The position numbers were made by a program, and so were the translations under genes. Under the pieces are notes generated by a model. That model had not been told where the DNA came from. It was given only the letters and a program-made list of their open reading frames with translations, and made no database searches. Shown one piece after another: positions 1 to 7,000 of a stretch of 64,000 nucleotides of DNA (its first letter is position 1; every line of letters starts with the position of its first letter). The stretch comes from Streptomyces griseoluteus (GTDB lineage Bacteria; Actinomycetota; Actinomycetes; Streptomycetales; Streptomycetaceae), in the NCBI GenBank assembly GCA_000717735.1, contig JOBE01000002.1, positions 179,661 through 243,660 of the forward strand, given 5' to 3'.

Positions 1-349
1 CCAGGCCGACGGAGGTGAGGATGATGTTCCGGCGGCGGACCTTGGGGTCGAGGGCGCGCTGGGCGGCCTCGGTGACCTTGCGCTTGGTCCAGCGGAGCAC
101 GAGCTGTGCCCAGACGAACTCGGTCGCCCAGATCGCCATGCCGCCGAAGATGACCAGCCAGCCGGGCCCGGGCAGCGGCAGCATCACCACTCCGGCGCCG
201 ACCACGGCGAGTCCCACGATGAAGACGCCGACCTGCCAGCTCAGATGCAGGCCTCGCCGGGACTTGATGAACTCCGGTGCGCGGGATCCCAGTTCGGCTT
301 CCTGGCCGTCTGCGGACTCCCCGGTGCGCTCGTCACTCTCCGCATTCAT
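1..349 (-). CDS. PGPGW-motif transmembrane protein, 3' end off the window
   Basis: This is the first 116 codons of a protein that continues beyond base 1. It starts at the ATG at 349 with an acidic hydrophilic head of about 35 residues. A hydrophobic segment follows (WQVGVFIVGLAVVGAGVVML), then the short motif PLPGPGWLVIFGG that defines the small actinobacterial PGPGW transmembrane family, and a second hydrophobic stretch ending in a basic RWTKRK segment. The family is membrane-bound and its function is unknown. It is divergent from ssgB, with about 190 bases of regulatory DNA between them. Family assignment is secure from the motif; the C-terminus is not visible. Confidence 0.85.
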   Translation of the reverse strand, partial: MNAESDERTGESADGQEAELGSRAPEFIKSRRGLHLSWQVGVFIVGLAVVGAGVVMLPLPGPGWLVIFGGMAIWATEFVWAQLVLRWTKRKVTEAAQRALDPKVRRRNIILTSVGL

Positions 350-420
350 ACCCCCCAACTTACCGGACTCGGGGCCATCACCGGAATGGCGGTATTACCG
401 CAGGTCACACGCACCCGATC

Positions 421-437
421 GAGTGTCCTGAACACTC
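421..437. promoter_or_regulatory. Palindrome between divergent PGPGW gene and ssgB
   Basis: Arms gagtgt and acactc are perfect reverse complements separated by cctga. The site lies about 100 bases upstream of ssgB and 72 bases upstream of the divergent membrane-protein gene, a fitting place for an operator. No regulator can be named from sequence alone. A GTTT followed 17 bases later by GGCAT (about 456-480) could be an alternative-sigma promoter for ssgB, but this is weak. Confidence 0.3.
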
Positions 438-539
438 ACAAAACCGACAGAGGGGTTTACAACGGCACCGGAGGTGGCATGTCGATTTCGCCGACGTGCG
501 AATCCCCGAGCGCACACTGAGCGAAAGGCCCTGGCGCTT

Positions 540-953
540 ATGAACACCACGGTCAGCTGCGAGCTGCACCTGCGCCTCGTTGTGTCGAGCGAGTCCTCAC
601 TGCCTGTACCCGCGGGCCTGCGGTATGACACGGCCGATCCCTATGCCGTGCACGCCACCTTCCACACCGGAGCCGAGGAGACGGTCGAGTGGGTCTTCGC
701 CCGCGACCTTCTCGCCGAGGGGCTGCACAGGCCCACCGGCACGGGCGACGTCCGCGTCTGGCCGTCCCGGAGTCACGGTCAGGGAGTCGTCTGCATCGCA
801 TTGAGCTCCCCCGAGGGAGAAGCCCTGCTCGAGGCCCCGGCGAGGGCCCTGGAGTCGTTCCTGAAGAGGACCGACGCCGCTGTGCCACCGGGCACCGAGC
901 ACCGGCACTTCGATCTCGACACGGAGCTCTCCCACATCCTGGCCGACAGCTGA
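540..953 (+). CDS. ssgB: SsgB, sporulation-specific cell division protein
   Basis: The 137-residue product beginning MNTTVSCELHLRL matches, as far as I can recall it, the S. coelicolor SsgB sequence almost residue for residue, including SSESSLPVPAGLRYDTADPY and the end FDLDTELSHIL. SsgB is a SsgA-like protein that marks future sporulation septum sites in aerial hyphae and recruits FtsZ, so it acts at the membrane-proximal division site. It has no membrane segment or signal peptide. The ATG at 540 gives the family's exact length; an in-frame start at 474 would add a non-conserved extension. The gene is monocistronic, with a hairpin terminator just downstream. Near-invariance of SsgB makes it a taxonomic marker for Streptomyces. 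Confidence 0.97.
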   Translation: MNTTVSCELHLRLVVSSESSLPVPAGLRYDTADPYAVHATFHTGAEETVEWVFARDLLAEGLHRPTGTGDVRVWPSRSHGQGVVCIALSSPEGEALLEAPARALESFLKRTDAAVPPGTEHRHFDLDTELSHILADS

Positions 954-971
954 GCCAGGCCGAGAGCCGCA

Positions 972-1002
972 CGGCGCCGTCCGACTCGGGGCGACGGCGC
1001 CG
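972..1002 (+). terminator. Hairpin terminator after ssgB
   Basis: A perfect 10-bp stem, cggcgccgtc (972-981) with gacggcgccg (993-1002), and an 11-base loop, starting 19 bases after the ssgB stop. There is no U tract, which is usual for Streptomyces terminators. Confidence 0.6.
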
Positions 1003-1144
1003 CGCGAGCAGTCACATAGGCACGACATCCGGCGCTCCCACCGCGCAGCCGGCGCGGTGGTGGGCGCCGGTGTCCTTTTCCCGGTCGCGCTAAAGTCAGC
1101 GCCATTCCGCGGGCGCCCGCCCGCGGCCGGCCAGGGAGCGAATC

Positions 1145-1702
1145 GTGCTGATCCCCCACGACACCCGGATCGCCCTCGACACCGTCGTCGATCTGATGAA
1201 CACCGCGCCCCAGGGCGACCGCGCCGACGAGCTCGCCGATCTGAAGGGGCTGGGAGCCTTCGTCCGCGCGCACAAGATCAGCGACGTGGGCGACCTGGGC
1301 CCCGCCGACCTACGCGCCGTCCGCGAGGTGCGCGAGAAGTTCGCGGCCGTCTTCTCCGCGCCGGAGGCCCGGATCGCGGCCCCCCTGATCAACCAGCTGG
1401 TGGCGGGTGCCGGCACCACGCCGCAGCTCACCGACCACGACGGCTACGACTGGCACGTGCACTACTTCGCGCCGGGCGCCTCGGTGGCGGACCACCTCGC
1501 GGCCGACTGCGGCATGGCGCTGGCGTTCATCGTGGTGGCGGGCGAGCAGGAGCGGCTGCGGCGCTGCGAGGCGCCTGACTGCGGCCGGGCCTTCGTCGAC
1601 CTCTCCCGCAACCGCTCGCGCCGCTACTGCGACAGCCGCACCTGCGGCAACCGTCTGCACGTGGCCGCGTACCGGGCGCGCCGCAAGGAAGCGGCGGGCT
1701 GA
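1145..1702 (+). CDS. CGNR zinc-finger protein with ABATE domain
   Basis: The 185-residue protein has an N-terminal stress/DNA-associated ABATE-type domain (about residues 1-135) and a C-terminal CGNR zinc finger. In the finger, paired cysteines in CEAPDC and CDSRTCGNR (about 141-170) sit in a strongly basic context (RNRSRRY), as expected for a treble-clef DNA-binding module. The family is presumed to be transcriptional regulators, but targets are not known. The GTG start at 1145 is preceded by AGGGAG at a good distance. It is a single gene, convergent with a tiny membrane-protein gene. The domain call is firm; the regulatory role is inferred from the family. Confidence 0.85.
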   Translation: MLIPHDTRIALDTVVDLMNTAPQGDRADELADLKGLGAFVRAHKISDVGDLGPADLRAVREVREKFAAVFSAPEARIAAPLINQLVAGAGTTPQLTDHDGYDWHVHYFAPGASVADHLAADCGMALAFIVVAGEQERLRRCEAPDCGRAFVDLSRNRSRRYCDSRTCGNRLHVAAYRARRKEAAG

Positions 1703-1731
1703 GGCGCGAGCCGCCGGAGCGCACAGAGCCG

Positions 1732-1893
1732 TCACAGCACGAAGAGGTCGTACACGGCAGCCATGAACAGCAGACAGCCGATCACCCCGAGAAAGATCAT
1801 CAACGGTGGCTGAGAGAGCGCGAACAGGCAGCCGCGCGGCTCTTCGGCAGGGGCATCGGTGGCGGGGACGGGCTCCCGCGAGGTATCCAGCAT
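1732..1893 (-). CDS. Small single-pass membrane protein, 53 aa
   Basis: This short reading frame has an acidic, proline-rich head (MLDTSREPVPATDAPAEEP), then GCLFALSQPPLMIFLG leading into a single membrane helix (about residues 31-52) that ends at the C-terminus with VYDLFVL. GC bias at third positions fits coding. It would insert with one helix and a short cytoplasmic head. I do not recognise a family or function. It is convergent with the CGNR protein gene and 111 bases from the next membrane protein on the same strand, so the two could be cotranscribed. Confidence 0.65.
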   Translation of the reverse strand: MLDTSREPVPATDAPAEEPRGCLFALSQPPLMIFLGVIGCLLFMAAVYDLFVL

Positions 1894-2004
1894 CTCGGGG
1901 GGATGATGGCGTACCCACGACCCCGGAAATCCCGCAACACGCCCCTCGGCAAGGGCTGTTCACCCCTTCCCGTGGATCATGGGAACGGGAATCGCCAGAA
2001 GCGG

Positions 2005-2421
2005 TCAGATTCCGTGCTTCTTCAGAATCGCCTCGATGTCGCTGAAGTCGTCCCCGGCGGCCTGCCCCGCCTTCGGCTTCGCCGTGACGGCGCGCGAGGG
2101 CGCCGAAGCCCCGGGGGCCACCGCTCTGGGCACGTCGGCCCCGCCGGCGCTCTCCGCGCGGCCGCCCCGACGCCGCTCGACCGCCCTTGTGGACAGGAAC
2201 AGGAGCCAGGCCACGCCGAGAACACCGAACCCGGCCCAGGCGACAGGACTGAACGCCGTGTCCGCGATCCAGTCGACGGCCCCCGTCATCACCAGGCCGA
2301 GCGGCACAAGGGCGTAGGCGGCGATACGAGCGGCGGACAGGAACCGCTTCCGGTACGCCGCCACGGCGGCGATGCCCAGGCCCGCCGCGGACACCGCGGA
2401 GCAGATCGTCTCGGCGAGCAT
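2005..2421 (-). CDS. Integral membrane protein of unknown function, 138 aa
   Basis: The product has about three hydrophobic segments in its first 80 residues (SAAGLGIAAVAAY, RIAAYALVPLGLVMTGAV, VAWAGFGVLGVAWLLFL). A charged tail follows (RAVERRRGGR) and the C-terminus DDFSDIEAILKKHGI looks like a short amphipathic helix. I do not recognise a named family; similar Streptomyces proteins are sometimes labelled integral membrane or, wrongly, cellulose synthase-like. The ATG at 2421 was chosen because GGAGG lies seven bases upstream; a longer in-frame start at 2487 has no such site. It is divergent from the DsbA-like gene. Confidence 0.75.
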   Translation of the reverse strand: MLAETICSAVSAAGLGIAAVAAYRKRFLSAARIAAYALVPLGLVMTGAVDWIADTAFSPVAWAGFGVLGVAWLLFLSTRAVERRRGGRAESAGGADVPRAVAPGASAPSRAVTAKPKAGQAAGDDFSDIEAILKKHGI

Positions 2422-2596
2422 GCGGTCCTCCAGACCCCGGGTGATACGTCCCTTCCATCCTGCACCGACGGGACCGCCCGGGGCCATGCCCCGAGGCCGG
2501 TATCAGGGAGATCTCCGGGTCGGCCCGGCCGGATCTCCTCCTGAGGCACCCCAGGGGTGCCTCGTGGGCCCGGTCCCGGTGAGGGAGACTGCTGTC

Positions 2597-3112
2597 ATGA
2601 GTGACTCCACCACCGCACCCGCCTCCCCCGTCGTCCTGGAGGCCTGGTTCGACCTCCAGTGCCCCGACTGCTTCCAGGCCCTCGACGACGTCCGCGCGCT
2701 CCGCGAGAAGTACGGCGACCGGCTCGACGTACAGCTGCGCCACTTCCCGCTGGCGAAGCACAAGCACGCGTACGCCGCCGCCCAGGCCGCCGAGGAGGCC
2801 GTCGAGCAGGGCAAGGGCTGGCCGTACGCGGAGGCGCTGCTCGCCAGGACCGCCGAACTCGGCGACCGGGGCGAGCCGGTGCTCATGGAGGTCGCGACGG
2901 AACTCGGTCTGGACGCCGAGGAGTTCGACACGGCGCTGATCGACGGCCGGCACCTGCTGACCGTCGACGCGGACGAGGCCGAGGGCAAGGCGATCAAGGT
3001 CGCCGGCACGCCGACCTATGTGATCGGCGGCGAGCGCCTGGACGGCGGCCAGAGCCAGGACGGCCTGCGCGAGCGCGTCGAGGAGATCGCCGACCGCCTC
3101 CTGGGGGCCTGA
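2597..3112 (+). CDS. DsbA-family thioredoxin-fold protein
   Basis: The 171-residue thioredoxin-fold protein carries an active-site C-P-D-C at residues 22-25 after the first strand (VLEAWFDLQ) and a cis-proline loop near VAGTPTYVIGG at about 136-146. The helical insertion between them matches DsbA/FrnE-type oxidoreductases. There is no signal peptide, so unlike classical DsbA it is expected in the cytoplasm, with unknown thiol substrates. The ATG at 2597 follows GAGGGAGA at a suitable spacing. The downstream gene converges with only 12 bases between them. The fold and CxxC are seen directly; redox direction and substrate cannot be inferred. Confidence 0.85.
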   Translation: MSDSTTAPASPVVLEAWFDLQCPDCFQALDDVRALREKYGDRLDVQLRHFPLAKHKHAYAAAQAAEEAVEQGKGWPYAEALLARTAELGDRGEPVLMEVATELGLDAEEFDTALIDGRHLLTVDADEAEGKAIKVAGTPTYVIGGERLDGGQSQDGLRERVEEIADRLLGA

Positions 3113-3124
3113 CGCCCCGCTCCC

Positions 3125-3964
3125 CTACCGCAGCTCCTTGGCGCTGTTGACATAGGTGGTGCGGTAACCCAGCGACTCGTAGAGCCGGATCGCCGGGGTG
3201 TTGCCCGCGAAGACGTGGAGTCCGAGCAGGGTGTCCCCGGCCTCCCGCGCCACCCGCTCGGCGAGCAGCATGAGCGCCCGCCCGTAGCCGTGCCCGCGCT
3301 GCTCCTCCTCGACCGCGATGTTGTACACGAAGGCCGCCCACCGCCCCGGTTCCAGTTCCATCCGGCCGGTCCACAGGTGGCCGGCGGGCCGGCCGTCGCG
3401 GACGACCACGTGGATCGCGACACCGGGCGTCGCCAGGCCCTCAGGGAGGAACCTGCGGTGGCTGCCCTCGGCCTTGGCGCGGGCCTGCTCCGCGGGAACG
3501 CCGCGGTCGATCCAGCTCTGCGCGAACTGCTCCCTGGCGCGCACCTCCCACCCGACGTACTCGGCCTCGGTCATCGGCCGGACCTCGACGCCCTCCGGCA
3601 GCTCCGGCGGCTCGGCGGGCAGTTCCTTGACCATGTTCCGGCTGCGCTCGGTGTAGCCGAGCGAGCGGGCCATCCGCAGCGCCGCCTCGGAGCCGGCGGG
3701 CACCGATATCTGCACCTCGACGCAGCCCCAGCCCCGCAGCACCTCCTCGGAGGCGAGCGCCGCGACCGTGCCACGGCCACGTCCTCGGTCGGGCTCGTCG
3801 ACCCCGAGTCCGCTGATCACGCCGGAGGCGGCGCCGAATCCCGGGTCGGTGGAGAGGCGGACGGAGCCGACGCGACGGCTGTTCACGCACACGTCGTAGG
3901 TACGCGCACGGCCGCCGTCGGGCGTCTGCTGAAGCGGCTCGGCCGGCCGCAGGGTGGTGGTCAT
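3125..3964 (-). CDS. GNAT acetyltransferase with two GNAT-like halves
   Basis: At 279 residues this is about twice a single GNAT domain. The N-terminal half has a weak acetyl-CoA-loop-like stretch (DRGRGRGTVAALASEEVL). The C-terminal half carries the canonical motif A loop EEEQRGHGYGRALMLLAERVA and the beta-bulge partner VFAGNTPAIRLYESLGY. It would transfer an acyl group from acyl-CoA to an amine; the substrate is unknown. It lies just downstream of pabC and may be in that operon. Starts at 3964 and 4000 are both possible and neither has a strong ribosome-binding site; 4000 would place it six bases after the pabC stop. Confidence 0.8.
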   Translation of the reverse strand: MTTTLRPAEPLQQTPDGGRARTYDVCVNSRRVGSVRLSTDPGFGAASGVISGLGVDEPDRGRGRGTVAALASEEVLRGWGCVEVQISVPAGSEAALRMARSLGYTERSRNMVKELPAEPPELPEGVEVRPMTEAEYVGWEVRAREQFAQSWIDRGVPAEQARAKAEGSHRRFLPEGLATPGVAIHVVVRDGRPAGHLWTGRMELEPGRWAAFVYNIAVEEEQRGHGYGRALMLLAERVAREAGDTLLGLHVFAGNTPAIRLYESLGYRTTYVNSAKELR

Positions 3965-4006
3965 CACAGGTGTTCTACCCACCCCGGGGCCGTCCGTCAT
4001 CAGGTT

Positions 4007-4837
4007 TTACCCGAGACGCGGGTCGGCATCCGCCGCCGCCCGCTCGTCGAAGATCCGCATCGCCTTGGCGGTGACCGGGCCGGGCGCCGGTGACAGCTCG
4101 CGCCCGTCGACCCGGTGCACGGCCTGTACGTCGCGGAGGGTCGACGTCAGGAAGATCTCCTCGGCACCGTCCAGGACGTCCAGCGGCAGGTCGGCCTCCT
4201 GGGCGCCGGTCCACTCCACCGCCAGGGCGCGGGTGATGCCGGCGAGGCAGCCGGAGGAGACGGGCGGGGTGAGGAGCTGCCCGTCGACGACGACGAAGAC
4301 GTTGGAGCCGGTGCCCTCGCAGAGCTGCCCCACGGTGTTGCCGAAGAGCGCCTCGGAGGCCCCCCTCTCGCGCGCCCTGGCGAGGGCGACCACGTTCTCG
4401 GCGTACGAGGTGGTCTTGAGGCCGGTGAGGGCGCCGCGCTCGTTGCGGGTCCAGGGCACGGTGATCACGGCGGTGGAGTCGGCGCGGCGGCCGGTCTCGC
4501 CGAGGGCGACGACGAGGCTCGCCCCGGCGTCGCCGCGCTCCGAGCCGAGCGGCGAGAGGCCGCCGGTGTACGTGATGCGGAGCCGCCCCAGCTCCATCGG
4601 GTTCGCTTCGAGGACGGCGGCGCAGGCGCGGCGGACCTCGTCGAGGTCCGGGGCGGGGAGGCCGAGACCCAGGGCGGAGCGGGTGAGCCGCTCCAGGTGA
4701 AGGGTCAGGGCAAACGTTTCTCCTCTGACCGCCTTGACCGTCTCGAAGATGCCGTCGCCGACGGTCAGTCCGTGGTCCAGTACGGAGACCAGGGCGGTCT
4801 CCGCGTCGTGCAGCCCGCCGTTGACCCAGAGTTTCAT
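4007..4837 (-). CDS. pabC: Aminotransferase class IV, probable aminodeoxychorismate lyase
   Basis: The 276-residue fold-type IV PLP enzyme has DHGLTVGDGIFETVK near residues 20-35, a PLP lysine in GLKTTSYAEN (about 149-158), and the FGNTVGQLCEGTGSNVF loop. The class includes branched-chain aminotransferase, D-amino acid aminotransferase and 4-amino-4-deoxychorismate lyase. The last is favoured because the start codon overlaps the stop of the chorismate-binding enzyme just upstream (ATGA, 4834-4837), which would make the lyase substrate. The reaction gives p-aminobenzoate and pyruvate for folate synthesis. Lyase versus aminotransferase specificity rests on context. Confidence 0.82.
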   Translation of the reverse strand: MKLWVNGGLHDAETALVSVLDHGLTVGDGIFETVKAVRGETFALTLHLERLTRSALGLGLPAPDLDEVRRACAAVLEANPMELGRLRITYTGGLSPLGSERGDAGASLVVALGETGRRADSTAVITVPWTRNERGALTGLKTTSYAENVVALARARERGASEALFGNTVGQLCEGTGSNVFVVVDGQLLTPPVSSGCLAGITRALAVEWTGAQEADLPLDVLDGAEEIFLTSTLRDVQAVHRVDGRELSPAPGPVTAKAMRIFDERAAADADPRLG

Positions 4838-5901
4838 CGAGAAGTGGCCTTTCCGCTCGCCGCAAGGGCGCCTGACTCGTAGGCGCCCGACGCTATCGCG
4901 ACGAGCCGGGCCGCCTTGAGCTCGGTCTCCTCCCACTCGCGCTCCGGGTCGGACCCCCAGGTGATCCCGGCGCCGGTGCCGAAGCGGAGCACGCCCTCGG
5001 GGCGGTCGATCCAGAAGGTGCGTATGCCGACGGCCAGCTCGGCGGTGCCCGCGTCGGCGTCGACCCAGCCGACGCCTCCGCAGTACGGGCCACGGGGGGC
5101 GGTCTCCAGAGCCTCGATGATCCGCAGGGCGCTGGACTTGGGGGCGCCGGTGACGGAACCAGGCGGGAAGGTGGCGTCCAGCAGCTCGGGCCAGCCGGCG
5201 TCCGCGCGCAGGACACCGGTGACGGTGGAGACGAGGTGGACGAGGCCGGGGTGCTCCTCGGTCGCGCAGAGGGCGGGGACGGCGACGGAGCCGGTCTCGC
5301 TCACGCGCCCCAGGTCGTTGCGGACCAGGTCGACGATCATCACGTTCTCCGCGTGGTCCTTGGGCAGGAGGTCGGCGACGGTGCGACCGGTCCCCTTGAT
5401 GGGCCCGGAGGTGATCAGGGCCCCTTCCCTGCGCAGGTAGAGCTCGGGGGACGCGGTGGCGACCTCCACGCCGTGGGCGGGCAGCCGGATCGTCCCGGCG
5501 TAGGGGGCGGGGTTGCCCAGGGCGAGCAGCGCGGTGAGGGCGTCGACGTCGGCGGCGGCCGGGTCCGGCAGCGGCGCGGTCAGCACCCGGCACAGATTGG
5601 CCTGGTAGACCTCGCCTCGCGCGATGTGCTCGCGCACGCGCCGGACGCCCGCGACGTACGCGGCCCGGTCGAGGGAGGACGTCCAGTCACCGGCGGCGGG
5701 GCCGCGCCAGGCGCCCGGCAGGGGCGCGGGGACGGGATCGGGCCGCACGTCGCCGAAGCGGGCGCAGGTGAGACGCCCTTCGAAGTCCGCGCAGACGGCC
5801 CAGAAGCCGGAGCTGTCGAGGGCTTCGGGGTCGTGGGTGACGTCCCGGAGGTCGGTCGCGACGAGGCCGCCGAAGCGGGCCAGAGGAGCAAGGTCGTGCA
5901 C
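4834..5901 (-). CDS. pabB: Chorismate-binding enzyme, aminodeoxychorismate synthase component I
   Basis: The 355-residue protein has the chorismate-binding fold motifs of PabB/TrpE: IKGTGRTVADL, VDLVRNDLGRV and GSVTGAPKSSALRIIE, ending in a GAGITWGSDPEREW region. It is shorter than typical TrpE (about 500 residues) because the N-terminal tryptophan-binding part is reduced, which favours PabB. It adds ammonia from a glutaminase partner to chorismate; no pabA glutaminase gene is next to it. The stop overlaps the pabC start by four bases, indicating translational coupling. Confidence 0.85.
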   Translation of the reverse strand: MHDLAPLARFGGLVATDLRDVTHDPEALDSSGFWAVCADFEGRLTCARFGDVRPDPVPAPLPGAWRGPAAGDWTSSLDRAAYVAGVRRVREHIARGEVYQANLCRVLTAPLPDPAAADVDALTALLALGNPAPYAGTIRLPAHGVEVATASPELYLRREGALITSGPIKGTGRTVADLLPKDHAENVMIVDLVRNDLGRVSETGSVAVPALCATEEHPGLVHLVSTVTGVLRADAGWPELLDATFPPGSVTGAPKSSALRIIEALETAPRGPYCGGVGWVDADAGTAELAVGIRTFWIDRPEGVLRFGTGAGITWGSDPEREWEETELKAARLVAIASGAYESGALAASGKATSR

Positions 5902-6061
5902 GCATCGAGTCTAGGTCCGTCGACGGAGGCGTACCGGACGGCTGCGTGGCGGCTCCGCGCCACCCGGGGGACACGGCGAGTGAACGCGGCGCGAAGCCTC
6001 GGGGACGTCGGGCCGGGCACCCGGATCGGCGCGCAGGTCAGCACGCTGCGGAAACGCGTTT

Positions 6062-6089
6062 TTGTGCTGGCCCAGGAATCCGCTAGAGT
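6062..6089 (+). promoter_or_regulatory. Promoter of the tRNA cluster
   Basis: TTGTGC at 6062-6067 and TAGAGT at 6084-6089 are separated by 16 bases and resemble the housekeeping sigma consensus. The expected start of transcription falls about 35-40 bases upstream of the mature tRNA-Gly, a normal tRNA leader length. Confidence 0.6.
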
Positions 6090-6131
6090 TCAACACGTCG
6101 CCGGGACGCGCAAGCGAAACGGAAACGACAA

Positions 6132-6204
6132 GCGGACGTGGCTCAGTTGGTAGAGCATCACCTTGCCAAGGTGAGGGTCGCGAGTTCGAATCTCGTCGTC
6201 CGCT
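6132..6204 (+). tRNA. tRNA-Gly (GCC)
   Basis: The cloverleaf has acceptor stem gcggacg (6132-6138) with cgtccgc (6197-6203), discriminator T at 6204, D-loop ggctcagttggtagag, and anticodon GCC between caccTT-type stem halves (cacctt/aaggtg). The T-arm contains ggttcgaatc-like sequence (gagttcgaatctc). There is no encoded CCA. First gene of a five-tRNA cluster. Confidence 0.95.
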
Positions 6205-6243
6205 CGATGTGGGGGATCTTCCCGAACCCCTGTATTCACTCCT

Positions 6244-6314
6244 GGTGGAGTGGCCGAGAGGCGAGGCAACGGCCTGCAAAGCCGTCTACACGGGTTCAAA
6301 TCCCGTCTCCACCT
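6244..6314 (+). tRNA. tRNA-Cys (GCA)
   Basis: The acceptor stem is ggtggag (6244-6250) with ctccacc (6307-6313) and a U discriminator at 6314, the cysteine identity base. Anticodon GCA lies in cctGCAaag. The T-loop is gttcaaat. CCA at 6315-6317 appears to be encoded, immediately followed by the next tRNA. D-arm ggccgagaggcgaggcaacgg has the short variable geometry usual for actinobacterial tRNA-Cys. Confidence 0.94.
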
Positions 6315-6318
6315 CCAA

Positions 6319-6390
6319 GGACGATTAGCTCAGCGGGAGAGCGCTTCCCTGACACGGAAGAGGTCACTGGTTCAATCCCAGTATCGTCCA
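6319..6390 (+). tRNA. tRNA-Val (GAC), copy 1
   Basis: The acceptor stem is ggacgat (6319-6325) with atcgtcc (6383-6389) and discriminator A. The anticodon stem cttcc/ggaag encloses the loop ctgacac, giving anticodon GAC. It begins one base after the CCA of tRNA-Cys, so a shared precursor must be cut there. Its interior is identical to the two following copies; only acceptor pairs 2-71 and 3-70 differ. Confidence 0.95.
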
Positions 6391-6424
6391 CTGGATCTTC
6401 GGATCCTGGATCCTAGGATCCCCC

Positions 6425-6496
6425 GCGCGATTAGCTCAGCGGGAGAGCGCTTCCCTGACACGGAAGAGGTCACTGGTTCAATCCCAGTATCGCGCA
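6425..6496 (+). tRNA. tRNA-Val (GAC), copy 2
   Basis: The acceptor stem is gcgcgat (6425-6431) with atcgcgc (6489-6495) and discriminator A; the anticodon loop ctgacac gives GAC. The body is the same as copy 1 with a two-pair change in the acceptor stem. The 34-base spacer before it contains repeated ggatc/ggatcc words. Confidence 0.95.
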
Positions 6497-6535
6497 CGCA
6501 GTACGCAGTGCCTTCGGGCACGACGTGTGCAACCC

Positions 6536-6607
6536 GCGCGATTAGCTCAGCGGGAGAGCGCTTCCCTGACACGGAAGAGGTCACTGGTTCAATCCCAGTA
6601 TCGCGCA
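6536..6607 (+). tRNA. tRNA-Val (GAC), copy 3
   Basis: Identical to copy 2 over the mature sequence: acceptor gcgcgat (6536-6542) with atcgcgc (6600-6606), anticodon GAC. Discriminator A is followed by cca (6608-6610), so the CCA end may be encoded here although it is not in copies 1 and 2. It is the last tRNA of the cluster, followed directly by a hairpin. Confidence 0.95.
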
Positions 6608-6615
6608 CCACCAAG

Positions 6616-6648
6616 AAGCCCCCGGCCGCATCTCGCGGCCGGGGGCTT
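6616..6648. terminator. Bidirectional terminator between tRNA cluster and zinc-finger gene
   Basis: A perfect 14-bp stem, aagcccccggccgc (6616-6629) with gcggccgggggctt (6635-6648), and a five-base loop. It begins just after the last tRNA-Val and ends 14 bases before the stop of the convergent gene, so it can serve both. Confidence 0.8.
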
Positions 6649-6661
6649 ATCTGTGCCCCGG

Positions 6662-6955
6662 TCAGGAGGAGAAGAGCATCCGGCCGAAGCCGCGCTGGCG
6701 GTAGTGACCGCCGCCGTGGTGGCCGCCGTGCTGCGGGGCGCCCCAGGCGGGGGCGGCGGGGGCGGGCTGCGCCGGGTAGGCCTGCGGGGCCGGCGGAGCG
6801 GGCGGGGCCGGCTGGGCCCACTGCGACTCCAGGCGGGTCAGGGCCTCCAGCTCGCCGTAGTCCAGGAATATCCCGCGGCAGCCGCTGCACTGCTCGATCT
6901 GGACACCGTTGCGGTTGTACGTGTGCATGGCCGCATGACACTTGGGACACTGCAT
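6662..6955 (-). CDS. TFIIB-type zinc-ribbon protein, 97 aa
   Basis: The N-terminus MQCPKCHAAM followed by EQCSGCRGIFLDYGELEAL is the zf-TFIIB zinc ribbon (CPxC...CxxC-GxxLD-GE), with four ligand cysteines at about residues 3, 6, 24 and 27. The rest is a low-complexity Pro/Ala/Gln linker and a His/Gly patch (HGGHHGGGHYRQRGFG). Bacterial members of this small family are of unknown function and are assumed to bind zinc and perhaps nucleic acid or protein. The His-rich tail could also bind metal, which is an inference from composition. It stands alone between terminators. Confidence 0.85.
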   Translation of the reverse strand: MQCPKCHAAMHTYNRNGVQIEQCSGCRGIFLDYGELEALTRLESQWAQPAPPAPPAPQAYPAQPAPAAPAWGAPQHGGHHGGGHYRQRGFGRMLFSS

Positions 6956-7000
6956 GCTCGGCTCAACTCCCTGACATCGCCGTTCGAATGGTGCTTCACC

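Noticed and set aside
6132..6607. tRNA cluster as an integration site of a mobile element
   Set aside because: There is no integrase, tRNA fragment repeat or foreign-looking DNA next to it.
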